The translations under genes were made by a program, and so were the position numbers. From the NCBI GenBank assembly GCA_028023455.1, contig JAQFVV010012507.1, positions 124,001-188,000 of the forward strand: 64,000 nt of DNA, read 5' to 3'. Positions within the stretch are counted from its first letter, which is position 1. Each line of letters opens with the position of its first letter. The notes beneath the pieces were generated by a model. The model had not been told where the DNA came from. It was given only the letters and a program-made list of their open reading frames with translations, and ran no database searches. Positions 32,535 through 43,186 of the stretch are shown in pieces. The stretch is from Epiperipatus broadwayi (taxonomy: Eukaryota > Onychophora > Udeonychophora > Euonychophora > Peripatidae).

Positions 32535-32945
32535 GTCAGAGTAGTTGGAGTTTAAATGAAAGAATAAAGGTTCATAAAAGTAGAGTTAAAAATAAATATC
32601 TTAGTCTTGCGTTGTTGCTGAGAGGTATCGCGCCGCCATCAAGCAAGTAGTTGGTTGCAGACGGTTGTGGGTTCGCGTCCCGCCGATGCTATAACACATG
32701 GAAAAAAAAATAAATAAATAAATAAATATCTTAGTTCTGCTTTGTATGTCCATGAAAAAGATACAGGCCACACTATTGATTTTGGTGAAGCTAAGATTGT
32801 CTTCTTTGAGAGAAATGAAATCAAAAGAAAAATTAAAGAATCTTTATTATTGAAAATTTATTATTCTGAAGCAATTAATTTATTTAAGAGTTCTTTTAAT
32901 ATTAAGGGTGGTTGGGAAGTGAATGGATTTGTGGGTAATGTTTAA
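32535..32945 (+). pseudogene. PLE family A GIY-YIG domain (copy 2), split by a SINE
   Basis: The domain starts near 32500 (GVIYFV, then YIGQS.WSLNERIKVHKSRV around 32530-32590 in another frame) and resumes after the SINE at 32742-32945 (HEKDTGHTIDFGEAKIVFFE to GWEVNGFVGNV, stop). Apart from the insertion it matches copy 1 closely. Confidence 0.8.
32605..32719 (+). mobile_element. tRNA-derived SINE inserted in PLE copy 2
   Basis: A GC-richer insert flanked by a 15 bp target-site duplication, AAATAAATATCTTAG, at 32590-32604 and 32720-32734 (its 5' half merges with the tail). The head (about 32608-32690) looks like a tRNA: an A-box-like TTGCTGAGAGG, a B-box-like GGTTCGCGTCC, a T arm GTGGG-TTCGCGT-CCCGC and a pairable acceptor stem (GCGTTG with CGATGC, with wobbles). 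It ends in an A-run and (TAAA)n tail. The matching place in copy 1 lacks it, so it inserted after the two copies separated. Confidence 0.85.
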
Positions 32946-32979
32946 TATTATATATATTGTGTAGTTTTTGTAGTTCTTT

Positions 32980-33023
32980 ACACTTGAGAAGTCTGCTTGT
33001 AGCAGTAAAACCTTTGGTAGTGT
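32980..33023 (+). ncRNA. Hammerhead-like motif in PLE family A, copy 2
   Basis: The same layout as copy 1: ACAC, TTGAGAA, stem II CTGC/GCAG, AAAA in place of GAAA, stem III ACC-TTT-GGT (fully paired here), A, GTGT. The two copies differ at compensating places, stem III being better here and the GAAA box better there. Confidence 0.42.
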
Positions 33024-33078
33024 TTTAATATTATTTTTATGCTGGTCTGTTTGAATTTTGGATTTGGGGTAGTTTTTG

Positions 33079-33079
<1 letters not shown>

Positions 33080-33120
<41 letters not shown>
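33080..33120. repeat. (TA)n microsatellite
   Basis: Right border of PLE family A copy 2. A 105 bp unassigned spacer separates it from another TA tract at 33226. Confidence 0.95.
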
Positions 33121-33122
<2 letters not shown>

Positions 33123-33221
33123 GGGATGGGGACAATCCAAGATAAAAATGATTTAATGCCTTCTCTTGTAGTAGCATTTATCATAAATAAAAAAAGCTTG
33201 TTTAGAGCTATTAGCACGCTC

Positions 33222-33225
<4 letters not shown>

Positions 33226-33253
<28 letters not shown>
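33226..33253. repeat. (TA)n microsatellite
   Basis: Short alternating TA tract; no element boundary is evident on its right. Confidence 0.9.
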
Positions 33254-33254
<1 letters not shown>

Positions 33255-33512
33255 ATAATAACTTAGCCATTTACAATATTCAAATTTATAATCTTTTAAT
33301 GTTTTGATAAAATAATATTTGCTCTCAAATAGGGTAAAGTTATAATTACATAATATTGTTTCCATAAGCCATTATAAATTGCTTTACATATTTATGTACA
33401 CACACAAACATATATATTTATCATAAATTTTGTCTATTCTAAAAATGTATATGTTGTAATGGTTAATATATTGTAACCATCTGGGTTACATAGCACACAG
33501 AAACAAAGGTGT

Positions 33513-33543
<31 letters not shown>

Positions 33544-33580
33544 ATATATATAAAATAAATATATATATATATATATATAA
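33513..33580. repeat. Imperfect (TA)n microsatellite
   Basis: Two TA runs separated by AATATATATAAAATAA. The region to 34289 shows no gene. Confidence 0.9.
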
Positions 33581-34289
33581 AGTTGAAAGGAAACATAGAA
33601 TTAAACACAGACATAATTTTTTGTAGATATTTTCTACATTCATTTGGAATAATAATCCTATAAAAGGTTAAATAATTCTTAATTTCTAACAGAATTTTAT
33701 TATGAAATAAAATTTTTTTAAAAAATAGGTTTAAATAAATATTATTCTGATTTTAAAAAATAAAAAATGCATGTCTACTTATAATTGTAGAAATATCTAT
33801 TTTTGAAAATAATTTAATTTGCTTGTTCTATCTATGTAAAAACATGTAGATCACACTTTTGGTCAAATTCCAAAGGATTAAAGTTAATCGAAATCTCTTT
33901 TTCCAATCAAATTTTTGATAAAACTTAAAACTTGTTTTCAAAAGAATTGGGCAGATTTAAAACAGTCTGCAATGTGTTTTTATTACCTAGCAATCCAAGA
34001 TTTAAAATGAGCTAATAAAAAAATATTTCAGTATGGTTTGTTGTTTTTGAACAGAATGGTTCCTAGTTTTTGAGAAGTTTGGCTTGCAGTTTTTGTAAGA
34101 GCAGGCCAGAAGAATGGTAATAAGTCTTGGCTAAATATATTTTGTAAGAGCTGGTCTGAAGGCTTGGATAATATTTTGAAAAGCAGAATAGCTAGCTGCA
34201 GAGTAAGCTAGCAGAGTTGGACAGAGCTTCCATGAAGATGTAGCTGAAGTCAAGACAGTGACAAGCAGCAGCTTTACAGATCAATAGTA

Positions 34290-35020
34290 GAGAAACAGAG
34301 CAAAACTCTCCATACAGTAGTGCCACCTGTGCTAAACAGAGCAATCCATGGATGCCAGAAGGCTTGTGTATAAAATCCCTATCCGATGCCTACTCATCCA
34401 ATATTCCCAGACTAGTTTCTGGTTTGTGGCAGAAACTAGTCTGCCACAAGCATTGGATAGGGATTTTATGCACAAGCCTTCTGGCATCTATTGATTACTC
34501 TGTTTAGCACAGATAGCAATACTGTATGGAGATTTTTGTTCTGTTTATCAACAATTAATGTGCTAGTATAAGAGCTGTGATCATGTGATGCTTAATGGTT
34601 TAAATACCAATTCTGCCTAATAGGATAGTGGTGGCTATGGTTGCAAAAGAGCCAAAGATGCTAAAATGTATGGGTGCTGAACTGAGTTCAGACCCATATG
34701 ACTATATAAGCTATTGAGCTTAGATTGAAAATATTTTTTGTGTTTTCAATTTCATAGTTTTGTAGTTAAGTAGAGATAAAAGGTGGTTGCTAGAGGGTTG
34801 CATTAGATCCTAAGATCTAGATGCAGTGCTCTCAGATCCAAAGCTCTCTCACTGGCGAAGGCCACAAGCCAGAAGCTAGTCTGGGGATATTGGATGAGTA
34901 GGCATTGGATAGGGATTTTATGCACAAGCCTTCTGGCATCCATTGATTACTCTGTTTAGCACAGGTGGGAATACTGTATGGAGAGTTTTGCTCTGTTTAT
35001 CAACAATTAATGTGCTAGTA
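34290..35020. repeat. Three-arm inverted/direct repeat array
   Basis: Arm 1 (34290-34421, minus sense), arm 2 (about 34441-34555, plus sense) and arm 3 (34864-35020, plus sense) share GGATAGGGATTTTATGCACA, AGCCTTCTGGCATC, CTCTGTTTAGCACAG and ATACTGTATGGAGA. Arms 1 and 2 meet at a perfect 11 bp stem (ACTAGTTTCTG / CAGAAACTAGT, 34411-34440). Arm 3 keeps the ATATTGGATGAGTAGGCAT stretch that arm 2 has lost. No ORF. Probably an unclassified foldback transposon with a repeated terminus. Confidence 0.7.
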
Positions 35021-36270
35021 TAGGAGATGTGATCATGTGATGTTCAATAGTAGAGTTTGAATTCACAATGGAGGAAATGACCCATTTCTTTGTGTTGAAA
35101 TTCTAGCTGCAAGTGTGTTCTGAAAAAATAGGTTGTTGGCCTGAAGCTCATCAAGCCTTAGACAGAAGAGACAATGCCAACCATATCTGACATATTTTTC
35201 CATGATGACAACAAGCCTGGATTATATTTTATTGATGGACCAAAAACCATGTTTACCAAAAGAAAGCTTGAAAAATTGGTATACATATGATGCTATTTAT
35301 CTATGTATGCAGAGAATCACAGAGAAACATATATACAATGGTGAGTAGAATTATATATAATGTGTACTAAATTTTAAATAAGTTTTTTTTTAAATAGTTC
35401 ATTCAAAAATGACATTTTAAAAAAGTGAGTTATATAATAAATAACAGTATTATCTTAAATTGTTTAAATTCTATATTTATTAAAAGAGAACAACTCAAAT
35501 AAATAACTCTGCTTGGATTAAAAAAATCAAGGAGTCAGAAGTAATAAATTAAAAGACATTTTAAAAATCTTTTAGAGAAGTAATCCATGAGGAGGCAATC
35601 ATAATTTTGTTTGAGTTAAAATTAAAAAGCAAATCTTTTAGATTTAAACCATGCATTGACAATTAATTCATCAACAATCAAAAAGTGACTTGGCATAAAA
35701 TTGACTATACTTTTTTTTTTAAAAAAACTATAATTAGTTAAGAGTAACCTGATGGAAAAAGCAAATAATTTTACAGTAATCAATCAACAATAATCCTTCA
35801 AGAAATTTATACATTTTTAAAATATATACATATTAAACTGTTATGAAAGAATTAAACAACATGATTTATATATTTTCAACAAACAATAAGTGTGAAAATA
35901 ACTTTAACTTTTATCATTGTGTCAAATTAAATTTATGGTATAGATGATAGTGTGCATCTACATTTCAATGTGCACAAACATGTATGTTAATTATGTGGTA
36001 AAAATTAATAATTCTATTATTTTGACAAATTTAAATATATTCATGTAATAGTAAAACATGTAGCTGTGCACATATATGGGTGTGTTATATGTAAAGCACC
36101 ATATAGTAAAATAAAGATTTAATCCTGTATTATTGTAGGACAATTTAAATATGTCCAATTCTAAATTGTACTACACTCTGTGCATATACATAGATAATTA
36201 TATATAATTTTTTTAGCATTTTTTGACAATTCAAATGTATTCATTGTAAACTAATGTATCATATGTCTGT

Positions 36271-36279
<9 letters not shown>
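35021..36279. other. AT-rich stretch with no recognised gene
   Basis: No domain-bearing ORF. A short frame near 35190-35290 (CCATGATGACAACAAGCCTG onward) is unconvincing. Confidence 0.5.

Positions 36280-36362
<83 letters not shown>
36280..36362. repeat. (TA)n microsatellite at the left end of the giant-LTR element
   Basis: About 41 TA units, preceded by a short CA run, ending directly at the LTR terminus TGTACCC. A matching TA tract borders the other end at 48288. Confidence 0.97.
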
Positions 36363-36365
<3 letters not shown>

Positions 36366-39300
36366 ACCCTTACTTCTGGATATATAAAAATAGTTTAAAA
36401 TACAACTAGCTCAGTTACATTATTATGCTTCATTAAAATTTGCATATCTATCTTTAATATACTTTTATATTATCATATCTTAATTAAATTTATTATCAAT
36501 CATCAAAATCAATATAGTTCTAGATTATATTAATTAAATAAGTATTTATAAAATTATGAGACTGCGAAGTAAAGTTACAAAGTAATAAGCAGATTTACAC
36601 TGAGTCAATATCTCCCAAGATACTGTCTCAATGGCATAAGAATACTATCACTACCCTATCACTTTACCACTACATCTATAGCATTCTTATGGCTTTTAAA
36701 TGAAATAAATTATCTTTAATAATACTAAAATAATTCCTAACTTTTAACTTAAAATATAATTAAATAATCTCAGGTTCTTCTAAGCTTTTTAAAATAATAA
36801 TAACTCATGTAAATAAGTATGATGTGGGATTTTATATCAAACTTAAATACACCTAACTTATTTTAATAATAATAATAAATAATAATCTTAAAGTGTAATT
36901 TAATCTCATCTATTTCTATGATATAATCAATCATTAAATAAATAAACAATTATATGTATATCTTTTATTTCATATGGTATCTTCATTTTAAAATAGATCA
37001 AAATCTTATACTTAATAATCTGTGGCAATAAACAATATTGTATTCTTATAATGTGCATTATAATCATCTTATGACCATTGTAATATTTATGTTCATGTCA
37101 ATCAATTCTTATAAAATAATGTTAAGCAAATATGGTATTCAATTCTAAATAATAATAACAAATTCAATTTTGTGCAAATATTATGTTTATTTCAAATCAT
37201 CTGATGTCAAAATGCTGAGGTGAAAAATAATGAAACTCGACACACTTTTAAAACAAATTAACAAATTTATTTACAATAACTTCAAATAAAATTTATTTAC
37301 ACTATTTACAGTTTATAACTTATGACAACAAATAAAATAAAAATAAGAAATACAAATATAAGAGGCTTACACTGTTATTAACTTATGTACTTAATAAGCA
37401 ATTACACATTCCTTCAAATGCTATATTAATATTATTACAGTGTGTTTTTCTTAAAACTTAGATTTTTAAATAAATAGTTGTACTTTAATTACTACAAATA
37501 ACAATATATCAAGACTATTTATGTAGCATGTGTACATAATGTAGCTCTACCTATTAAATAACTACATTAATTAAATATCATTTATAATGTATTATCATGT
37601 ATTCACTTTGTTATTAGCATTGCCTAATAGCTTTATATAAAATTAATATCTCTTTATAATGTAAAACAAATGATTGGCTATAATTATATTCCACCTAATG
37701 TAATTCCTGTTATATGTTTTATAAAATATGCATTCTATATCTGTATTATTCAAACATTAATATTTAAATCATTTATCAATTTTAAATTCATAAAACATTA
37801 CATTAGATAAATTTTATGATTCCTTTCTGTGTAAAATCATTATTTTACCCTATGTGCTTTACTAACCTTTCTAATAAATTTCTATCTATAAAACATATTC
37901 TAAACTCATTTAAAACATTTTCCGGAAAACAAATATCAACTTCAAATAAAATATTCATTATCCAAATTACTCATACTATATTGTCTATACTTAGTAAACT
38001 TTTCAATCTAAATATAGGCTTCTACTCATAACGTAACTTAACTTATTCAATAAACAAAATACACAAAAATATAGACTTTTAAAATCCTTTTCTAAATTGC
38101 AAAAATAAAATAATTACTTAGATAAATAATAAACATCATTTTAATACTAAGCATAAATAAAAATATCAAAATTATTTACGAAAGAATCATATAATTATTT
38201 CTAAGCTTTTACGTAATGTTGTATCATGTTTATATTATAAATTAAAAATTATGCATATTTTAATAAAGTTTGTTGTCAATATAATGTATGTGTTTTCATA
38301 AAATATTTATCCATTCATTCTACAACAACATAATATTCAGTTGATCTAAAGAAAAACATATTAAATTCATTAAAAATCATTATACAATATTTTTTTACCA
38401 TAATAATAATAATGTCCATTCTGCTATCCAGTATTCTTCGGAATTTGCAGCTTCATAAAATAAAAATCATTCACATTTTCACTCATAAACATTCATTAGA
38501 ATATTCCGTGTTATATTAATTATAAAAATAAGTTTATGTAATTAATTATTATATTATTTTTAAGTTACTATTTAATAAATGTACCTAACCTACTTTTTAA
38601 GAGTTTAATAATATTTAAATTTTATGTTAAATAAATAAAATAAAATCATATTACATAGTCCAGCGTCGATTTTTGTCCTACCATAAAAGTTCTAACAAAT
38701 ATCCTCCGTATAAAGTCAATAAAACACTATTTCCTGTTCCGTTGTATCACGTGTTTCTTGAAAGTTTATAATAAAAAATGATAACGTTCTTTTTTTTTTA
38801 AAAATAAAAATAAGTTCCACAAGAAAACAAATAAAATTCAAAAATAGTTTATAAATTCTCTGGATCCAGTTCTTCATAGAATATTATTCAAAAAGTTATT
38901 ATTTCAAAACTAAGTTATAATTTATAAAATTATCCTTCAATTATTTTAAATTAACTTAGTTTGGCTTGGCTTAGTTTAACTTGATTTGGATATCCATGTA
39001 TTACTTGCGCATTTATAAATACCATATTCCGGTAAGAATTAATTTTTCCATCTATAACGTCCAGCGTTTAGATAACTTTAATAAAATAATTTTATTATAT
39101 TACGATTTTTTAAAATACTTATACTTATAATATATTTGCCTTTTCAAATTATCAATCTCTAGTCTTTTAAGCATAAAGACTTAACAAGGCAAGTATTTAT
39201 TTAAAATTACTACTGCATCTTATATCTTTCCTTAAGATACATATTTTACTTCTATAATTTGTCAAAATACTTTCTTTTACAGAAATATTTATATTTTTTT

Positions 39301-40609
39301 AAAATATCTATTAGTAATAGACAATAGTAATTTAACTTTTGAAAACTATTTATAGTCCAAAATACTACTTTTCTCCATCTTGTAGTTTTATGTACTAATC
39401 CAGCGTCTGTTACTTTTCTAGCATAAAGTTTCTGATATATTTCTCCGATACGTGATGTTTCCATTGATTATTTGTACGTAAATTGAGTTTCGATATTGAG
39501 AAGATAATAGGGAATTATTAAGTTTCTACTGCATATTCATTACTTTAAAAATATTATAAATTATTCAATAACACTCTTATGATTTTACAACTGATTTTAA
39601 GAGCGTTTATAAATTTACTTGGCTATTTTTTTAATAGCACAAACGACTTAGAAGTTTTATTGTAGAGAGACCCCCTCAACAATTGAATCCAGCTTATATA
39701 CTGCCAGAAACTCCTTATCTGATTGGTACGATTAAACAATCAAACTTTGCTTATTTACATATTTATCAACTCACTATTAAAAATAAAATAATGACTTATT
39801 TAATATTTGATATTTTATCAAATTCTTTCAAAACAATATTTATCGTTTATTTAAATCTATTAAACATTCTTTTGAAATATTATTTCTCACTTAATTTAAA
39901 TCTTAACTTTTATAAGATCATTTAAAATAAACTAAATCTTTTTAAATACGTTATATTTTTAAGACAATATTTTTTAAAATCAAATTTAATATTTTACATT
40001 AATATCTTTATTTTTATCTCGTGATAACTCACGTATTATTTATAAATTTTACAACATGATTTTTTAAAATAATTATGCAACTTTATTAGACAACTTCCAC
40101 GCATGTGTGTATAACATCTGTTCTTTATAACACAAGAACGCTTGTCTAAAAATAAACTTAACAATTGCTTTTTTTAAAATAAATATTTATTTTTAAAATA
40201 AATAAGATATTATATCAGATTTTAAAATAATTATTTGATATGATTAAAATCAAATATTAATCTCAATTTAAGTACTTATAATTTAAAATATTTTTATTCA
40301 CTTTTAACATATATTTTAAATTAAATAAATATCTTTGTCTAATTTTAACTTGTCTTTTAAATACTTTAGCTTCAAACATTTGTTATTAAATTTATTAATG
40401 CAGTATTACATCATAATCATCGTCATTTTAAATATCTTCTCAATACCAACACAATTCACATATCAAACACTCATAGATTGCTTTAATTAAACTTATGGTA
40501 ACATTACCACAAGCAAAGTCAACATCACACATTTAAAATACTTCTTAAATTTAAAATTTTCCACTAGATTAGCACAAAACTTAAATGGTGACCCATATAA
40601 AAGGGCACA
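36363..40609 (-). repeat. 3' LTR of the giant-LTR element (4,247 bp)
   Basis: Matches 44041-48287 over its full length with roughly 1-2 percent differences in the parts I compared by eye (single-base changes and 1-2 base indels). It is AT-rich with a repeated internal motif, CCAGCGTC (three places: about 38661, 39052 and 39403). Small frames of 70 and 80 codons (39252-39464 minus, 39683-39925 plus) are kept in both LTRs but have no recognisable domain. Confidence 0.88.
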
Positions 40610-40625
40610 TATTCCCCTCCTTCGG
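40610..40625 (-). promoter_or_regulatory. Polypurine tract of the giant-LTR element
   Basis: Minus strand GAAGGAGGGGAATA, immediately upstream of the 3' LTR start TGTGCCC. This is the expected position for plus-strand priming. Confidence 0.7.
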
Positions 40626-41638
40626 ATAAAATTTTAAATTTAACATCCATTCTTTATTATCTTCAATCCACATTTATCAATTTTATCTTTCTTATCATTT
40701 AAATATCATAACACATTACTTTATCACAAAGTTTCATAAAGCATTGAAATATCATCTCAAATTTCACTAAGGAAACACTTTTAAATAAACTACAATGACT
40801 TCTTTACTTCATAAATTAAGTTTCACTTCTCTTTACTTATCTCTTAATTAGGTTACTTTCATTTCCCTAATATTTCTACAAATATCAAGTATTTAAATTC
40901 TCTTAAATACACCTTTACATAAGCTACTAAAAATACATATTACTATAGTTAATACTATATTTTAAACTACTCTATGTATTTTATTTATAACTCATTGCTA
41001 ATTTCATTAGCAATCTTATAGATTATTATTCAGCAAATCTATATATTTCTCTTTTAAAATGATTAACTTCATCTTTTAAGATTGATCACTTTCATGATCA
41101 CTACCTTAATACAAATTAATCTTTTATAAGATTTAATTATATATACTTTAAACATATGAGTTTTATACTCTTTAACTCTATTATTTAACTTCTTGTTTAA
41201 AATATATTTACTTCAATAGCTAATTCCATTTCTACTTAGTCATTATGACAAAACTTATTTCTTCTTAAAATATCATTTACATATTTTGTAAATTTCTTCA
41301 ACTAAAACTTTATTCATTATGCTAATTTATTACATAATAAATTATTTCCTTATGTGAATAAAGCAAGTATTTAAACATTACATTAAAATATTTATTCACA
41401 ACATTTTTACAATTGTAACTCACACATCAGAAGGAAAAGGAATTAAATTCCTTGCATTATACGTCACTTTTTCCCCATCTAGTGTGGTTAACATCAAGGT
41501 ATTTTCACCTTACTTTGAAAGTTGCAAACATAGAAATATCTTATGTTTGTTTTACAAAGCCCAAAAAAAAAAATAATATAATGCCATAACACATTATCAA
41601 ACACACATATCTTCTTTAAGAATTACCTGTCTTAATTA
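40626..41638. other. Non-coding 3' part of the giant-LTR element interior
   Basis: About 1 kb of C- and T-rich, AT-rich DNA between the Gag-like stop (41639) and the polypurine tract. It has no ORF and no recognisable pol remnant in any frame. Confidence 0.6.
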
Positions 41639-42604
41639 TTAAATATCTTCTTCTTTAAATCTAAACTTTAATTCTCTTTCTCCTTTCTTAAATCTCACCT
41701 TAACTTTTCCTATCTTCTTTCCTTTACTAAGATTATTCTCAAGAAAATCTGTTATAAATTTCTTATGCTTTGGATATTTAAGTCTTACTTTTATCTTGCT
41801 TAAATCTTTATTCCAATTAAGTTTTCCATTTATAACTTCATCGTTAGGTATTAAGTTCCTAATTCCTTCAAATAATATTTCTTTAAAAATATCAGCTTGT
41901 ACATGAATATTTTTATCATCAATAATACATTTAGATATCACTTCTTGCAGTTTATTCTTAAATTTATTACCACTGATATCTATAATTTTTAATAATTCAT
42001 GCTCCAACAACTCTAAATACTTTTGCTTTGAAGATTTTGACTTTATCTTCGTAAATCTCCCAAATCTCTTATCATCAACATAATATTTCTTTAAATTATT
42101 AATTTGGTCCATAATTCTTTCTCCAACTAACTTCTCATAGGATTTACACATTCCTATCATTTCTTTAGTTAATGTAAAATACACTTTGGGATTTTCCAGT
42201 ATTTTTTCATATAATTCATTCCTACTATTAATTATTTTAATAGATTTTATAGGAATCTCTTTTCCATTCTGAACTACATCTTCTTTAATACTTCTAACTT
42301 CTTCATTAATATGATTTATATCATACTTTACTTCATAAATTTCATCTTTTACATTTAAATCATTACTCTCTATTTTCTGATCTAACTTATCATTTTTTAC
42401 TTGCCATTGGCTAGTAGATTCTTCTATTTGCTCTTTAACACCTTTAATTATGTTTTCTGACAATTCTCTAAATTTTCTGTTTAAAAATTCTTCTTTTTTA
42501 TCATCACTTCTTATTATGTCTAACCTTATAGATTCAAGTACTTCCCCCTGTTTACTCAATCTTCTATCTAGATTATCCATTCTATTTATTATTCTTCTCC
42601 ACAA
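41639..42604 (-). CDS. Gag-like protein of the giant-LTR element, C-terminal part
   Basis: A 321-residue, Lys/Glu/Asp-rich minus-strand ORF. The first 120 residues are heptad-like (MDNLDRRLSKQGEVLESIRL, later IYEVKYDINHINEEVRSIKE), so a coiled coil is likely. The remainder (from about 130) is a more compact helical region (FTLTKEMIGMCKSYEKLVGE, KQKYLELLEHELLKIIDISG), ending in a strongly basic tail (KGKKIGKVKVRFKKGERELK) that could bind RNA in place of a zinc knuckle. I recognise no named domain. Position, strand and overall design (coiled coil, helical core, basic tail) suggest Gag; I infer this from context. The start at 42604 may be internal, because related coiled-coil sequence continues upstream in other frames. 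Confidence 0.6.
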   Translation of the reverse strand: MWRRIINRMDNLDRRLSKQGEVLESIRLDIIRSDDKKEEFLNRKFRELSENIIKGVKEQIEESTSQWQVKNDKLDQKIESNDLNVKDEIYEVKYDINHINEEVRSIKEDVVQNGKEIPIKSIKIINSRNELYEKILENPKVYFTLTKEMIGMCKSYEKLVGERIMDQINNLKKYYVDDKRFGRFTKIKSKSSKQKYLELLEHELLKIIDISGNKFKNKLQEVISKCIIDDKNIHVQADIFKEILFEGIRNLIPNDEVINGKLNWNKDLSKIKVRLKYPKHKKFITDFLENNLSKGKKIGKVKVRFKKGERELKFRFKEEDI

Positions 42605-42829
42605 TTCTTTAAAACTTCTCTAATAGAATTATTCTCCTCTTTCATTTCTACTTTAAAAGAATCATACTTTCTTTAATAGATTCAACTTGAATATTATTTT
42701 TATTATTCTCCTCTTCTCTTTCATTTCATATTTATATTCATATCTTTCACTTCTTCTTTAATATTATTATCTTCTTTTAAAGAATCAAATCTAATATTAT
42801 TATCCTTCTTTATTTCTTCTTTTAAAGAT
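42605..42829 (-). pseudogene. Frame-shifted coiled-coil linker between the two Gag-like ORFs
   Basis: Minus-strand frames read Lys/Glu-rich repeats (EEIKKDNNIRFDSLKEDNN, then VEMKEENNSIREVLKN) with stops and frame changes in between. The units resemble the NIDLREDMKESSLEK end of the upstream ORF, as if short coiled-coil repeats had expanded. The two ORFs were probably once a single gag. Confidence 0.55.
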
Positions 42830-43186
42830 CTATATTTTCTCCAAACTACTCTCTTTCATATCTTCTCTTAAATCAATATTTTCTCCCCCATACTCTTTCA
42901 TATTTTCTCTTAAAGAATTCATACTTTGCATCATTATTTTAAAATATTTCTCAAAATCAGGCTTTACAGAATTCTCTACATCTTTTTCAGTTTTCACTAC
43001 TTCTTTTCCTACAGTTTTAAAAATTATCTCTTCCTCCTCCTCTACTTCACTATCCATATTTTGAGTATTTTCTAATACTATTTCTGAATTTGCTGATTTT
43101 TCTATTTCTCTGCTCTCCACACAACTATTATCTTCTACAACAAAATTTGACATTTCAACTTCTAAATCTTTATCCCAATTATTCAT
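42830..43186 (-). CDS. Gag-like protein of the giant-LTR element, N-terminal part
   Basis: A 118-residue acidic ORF and the first substantial one after the leader. It starts MNNWDKDLEVEMSNF, has a run of Glu (EVEEEEE, about residue 50) and ends with a helical segment (FEKYFKIMMQSMNSLRENMK) similar in style to the N-terminal helices of the Ty3 Gag at 5.2 kb and of the 24.4 kb ORF. It stops where a frameshift interrupts a repeat of ENIDL. No known domain. Confidence 0.55.
   Translation of the reverse strand: MNNWDKDLEVEMSNFVVEDNSCVESREIEKSANSEIVLENTQNMDSEVEEEEEIIFKTVGKEVVKTEKDVENSVKPDFEKYFKIMMQSMNSLRENMKEYGGENIDLREDMKESSLEKI

Larger units (their letters stand above)
31302..33079 (+). mobile_element. 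Penelope-like element, family A, copy 2 (5'-truncated, inverted 5' end)
   Basis: Plus-strand sister of 27132-29737. Its first 90 bp (31302-31393) are an inverted copy of its own 3' end. The body then begins in the middle of RT (about 31393, equivalent to about 28735 in copy 1) and runs to the GIY-YIG stop at 32945, followed by the 3' region and a (TA)n tract. Such inverted 3'-end fragments at the 5' terminus are a known Penelope feature. A SINE interrupts the GIY-YIG region. Confidence 0.88.

Noticed and set aside
32608-32690. A functional tRNA gene
   Set aside because: The fold is tRNA-like, but the anticodon arm is poor, and it is followed by an A-rich tail and flanked by a target duplication, so it is the head of a SINE.
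35190-35290. A possible short host exon
   Set aside because: About 30 codons open, no convincing splice sites or similarity, next to an inverted-repeat element.
39252-39925. Small LTR-borne proteins of 70 and 80 codons as real genes
   Set aside because: Conservation between two LTRs of one recent insertion is expected without selection. Kept only as a note under the LTR finding.
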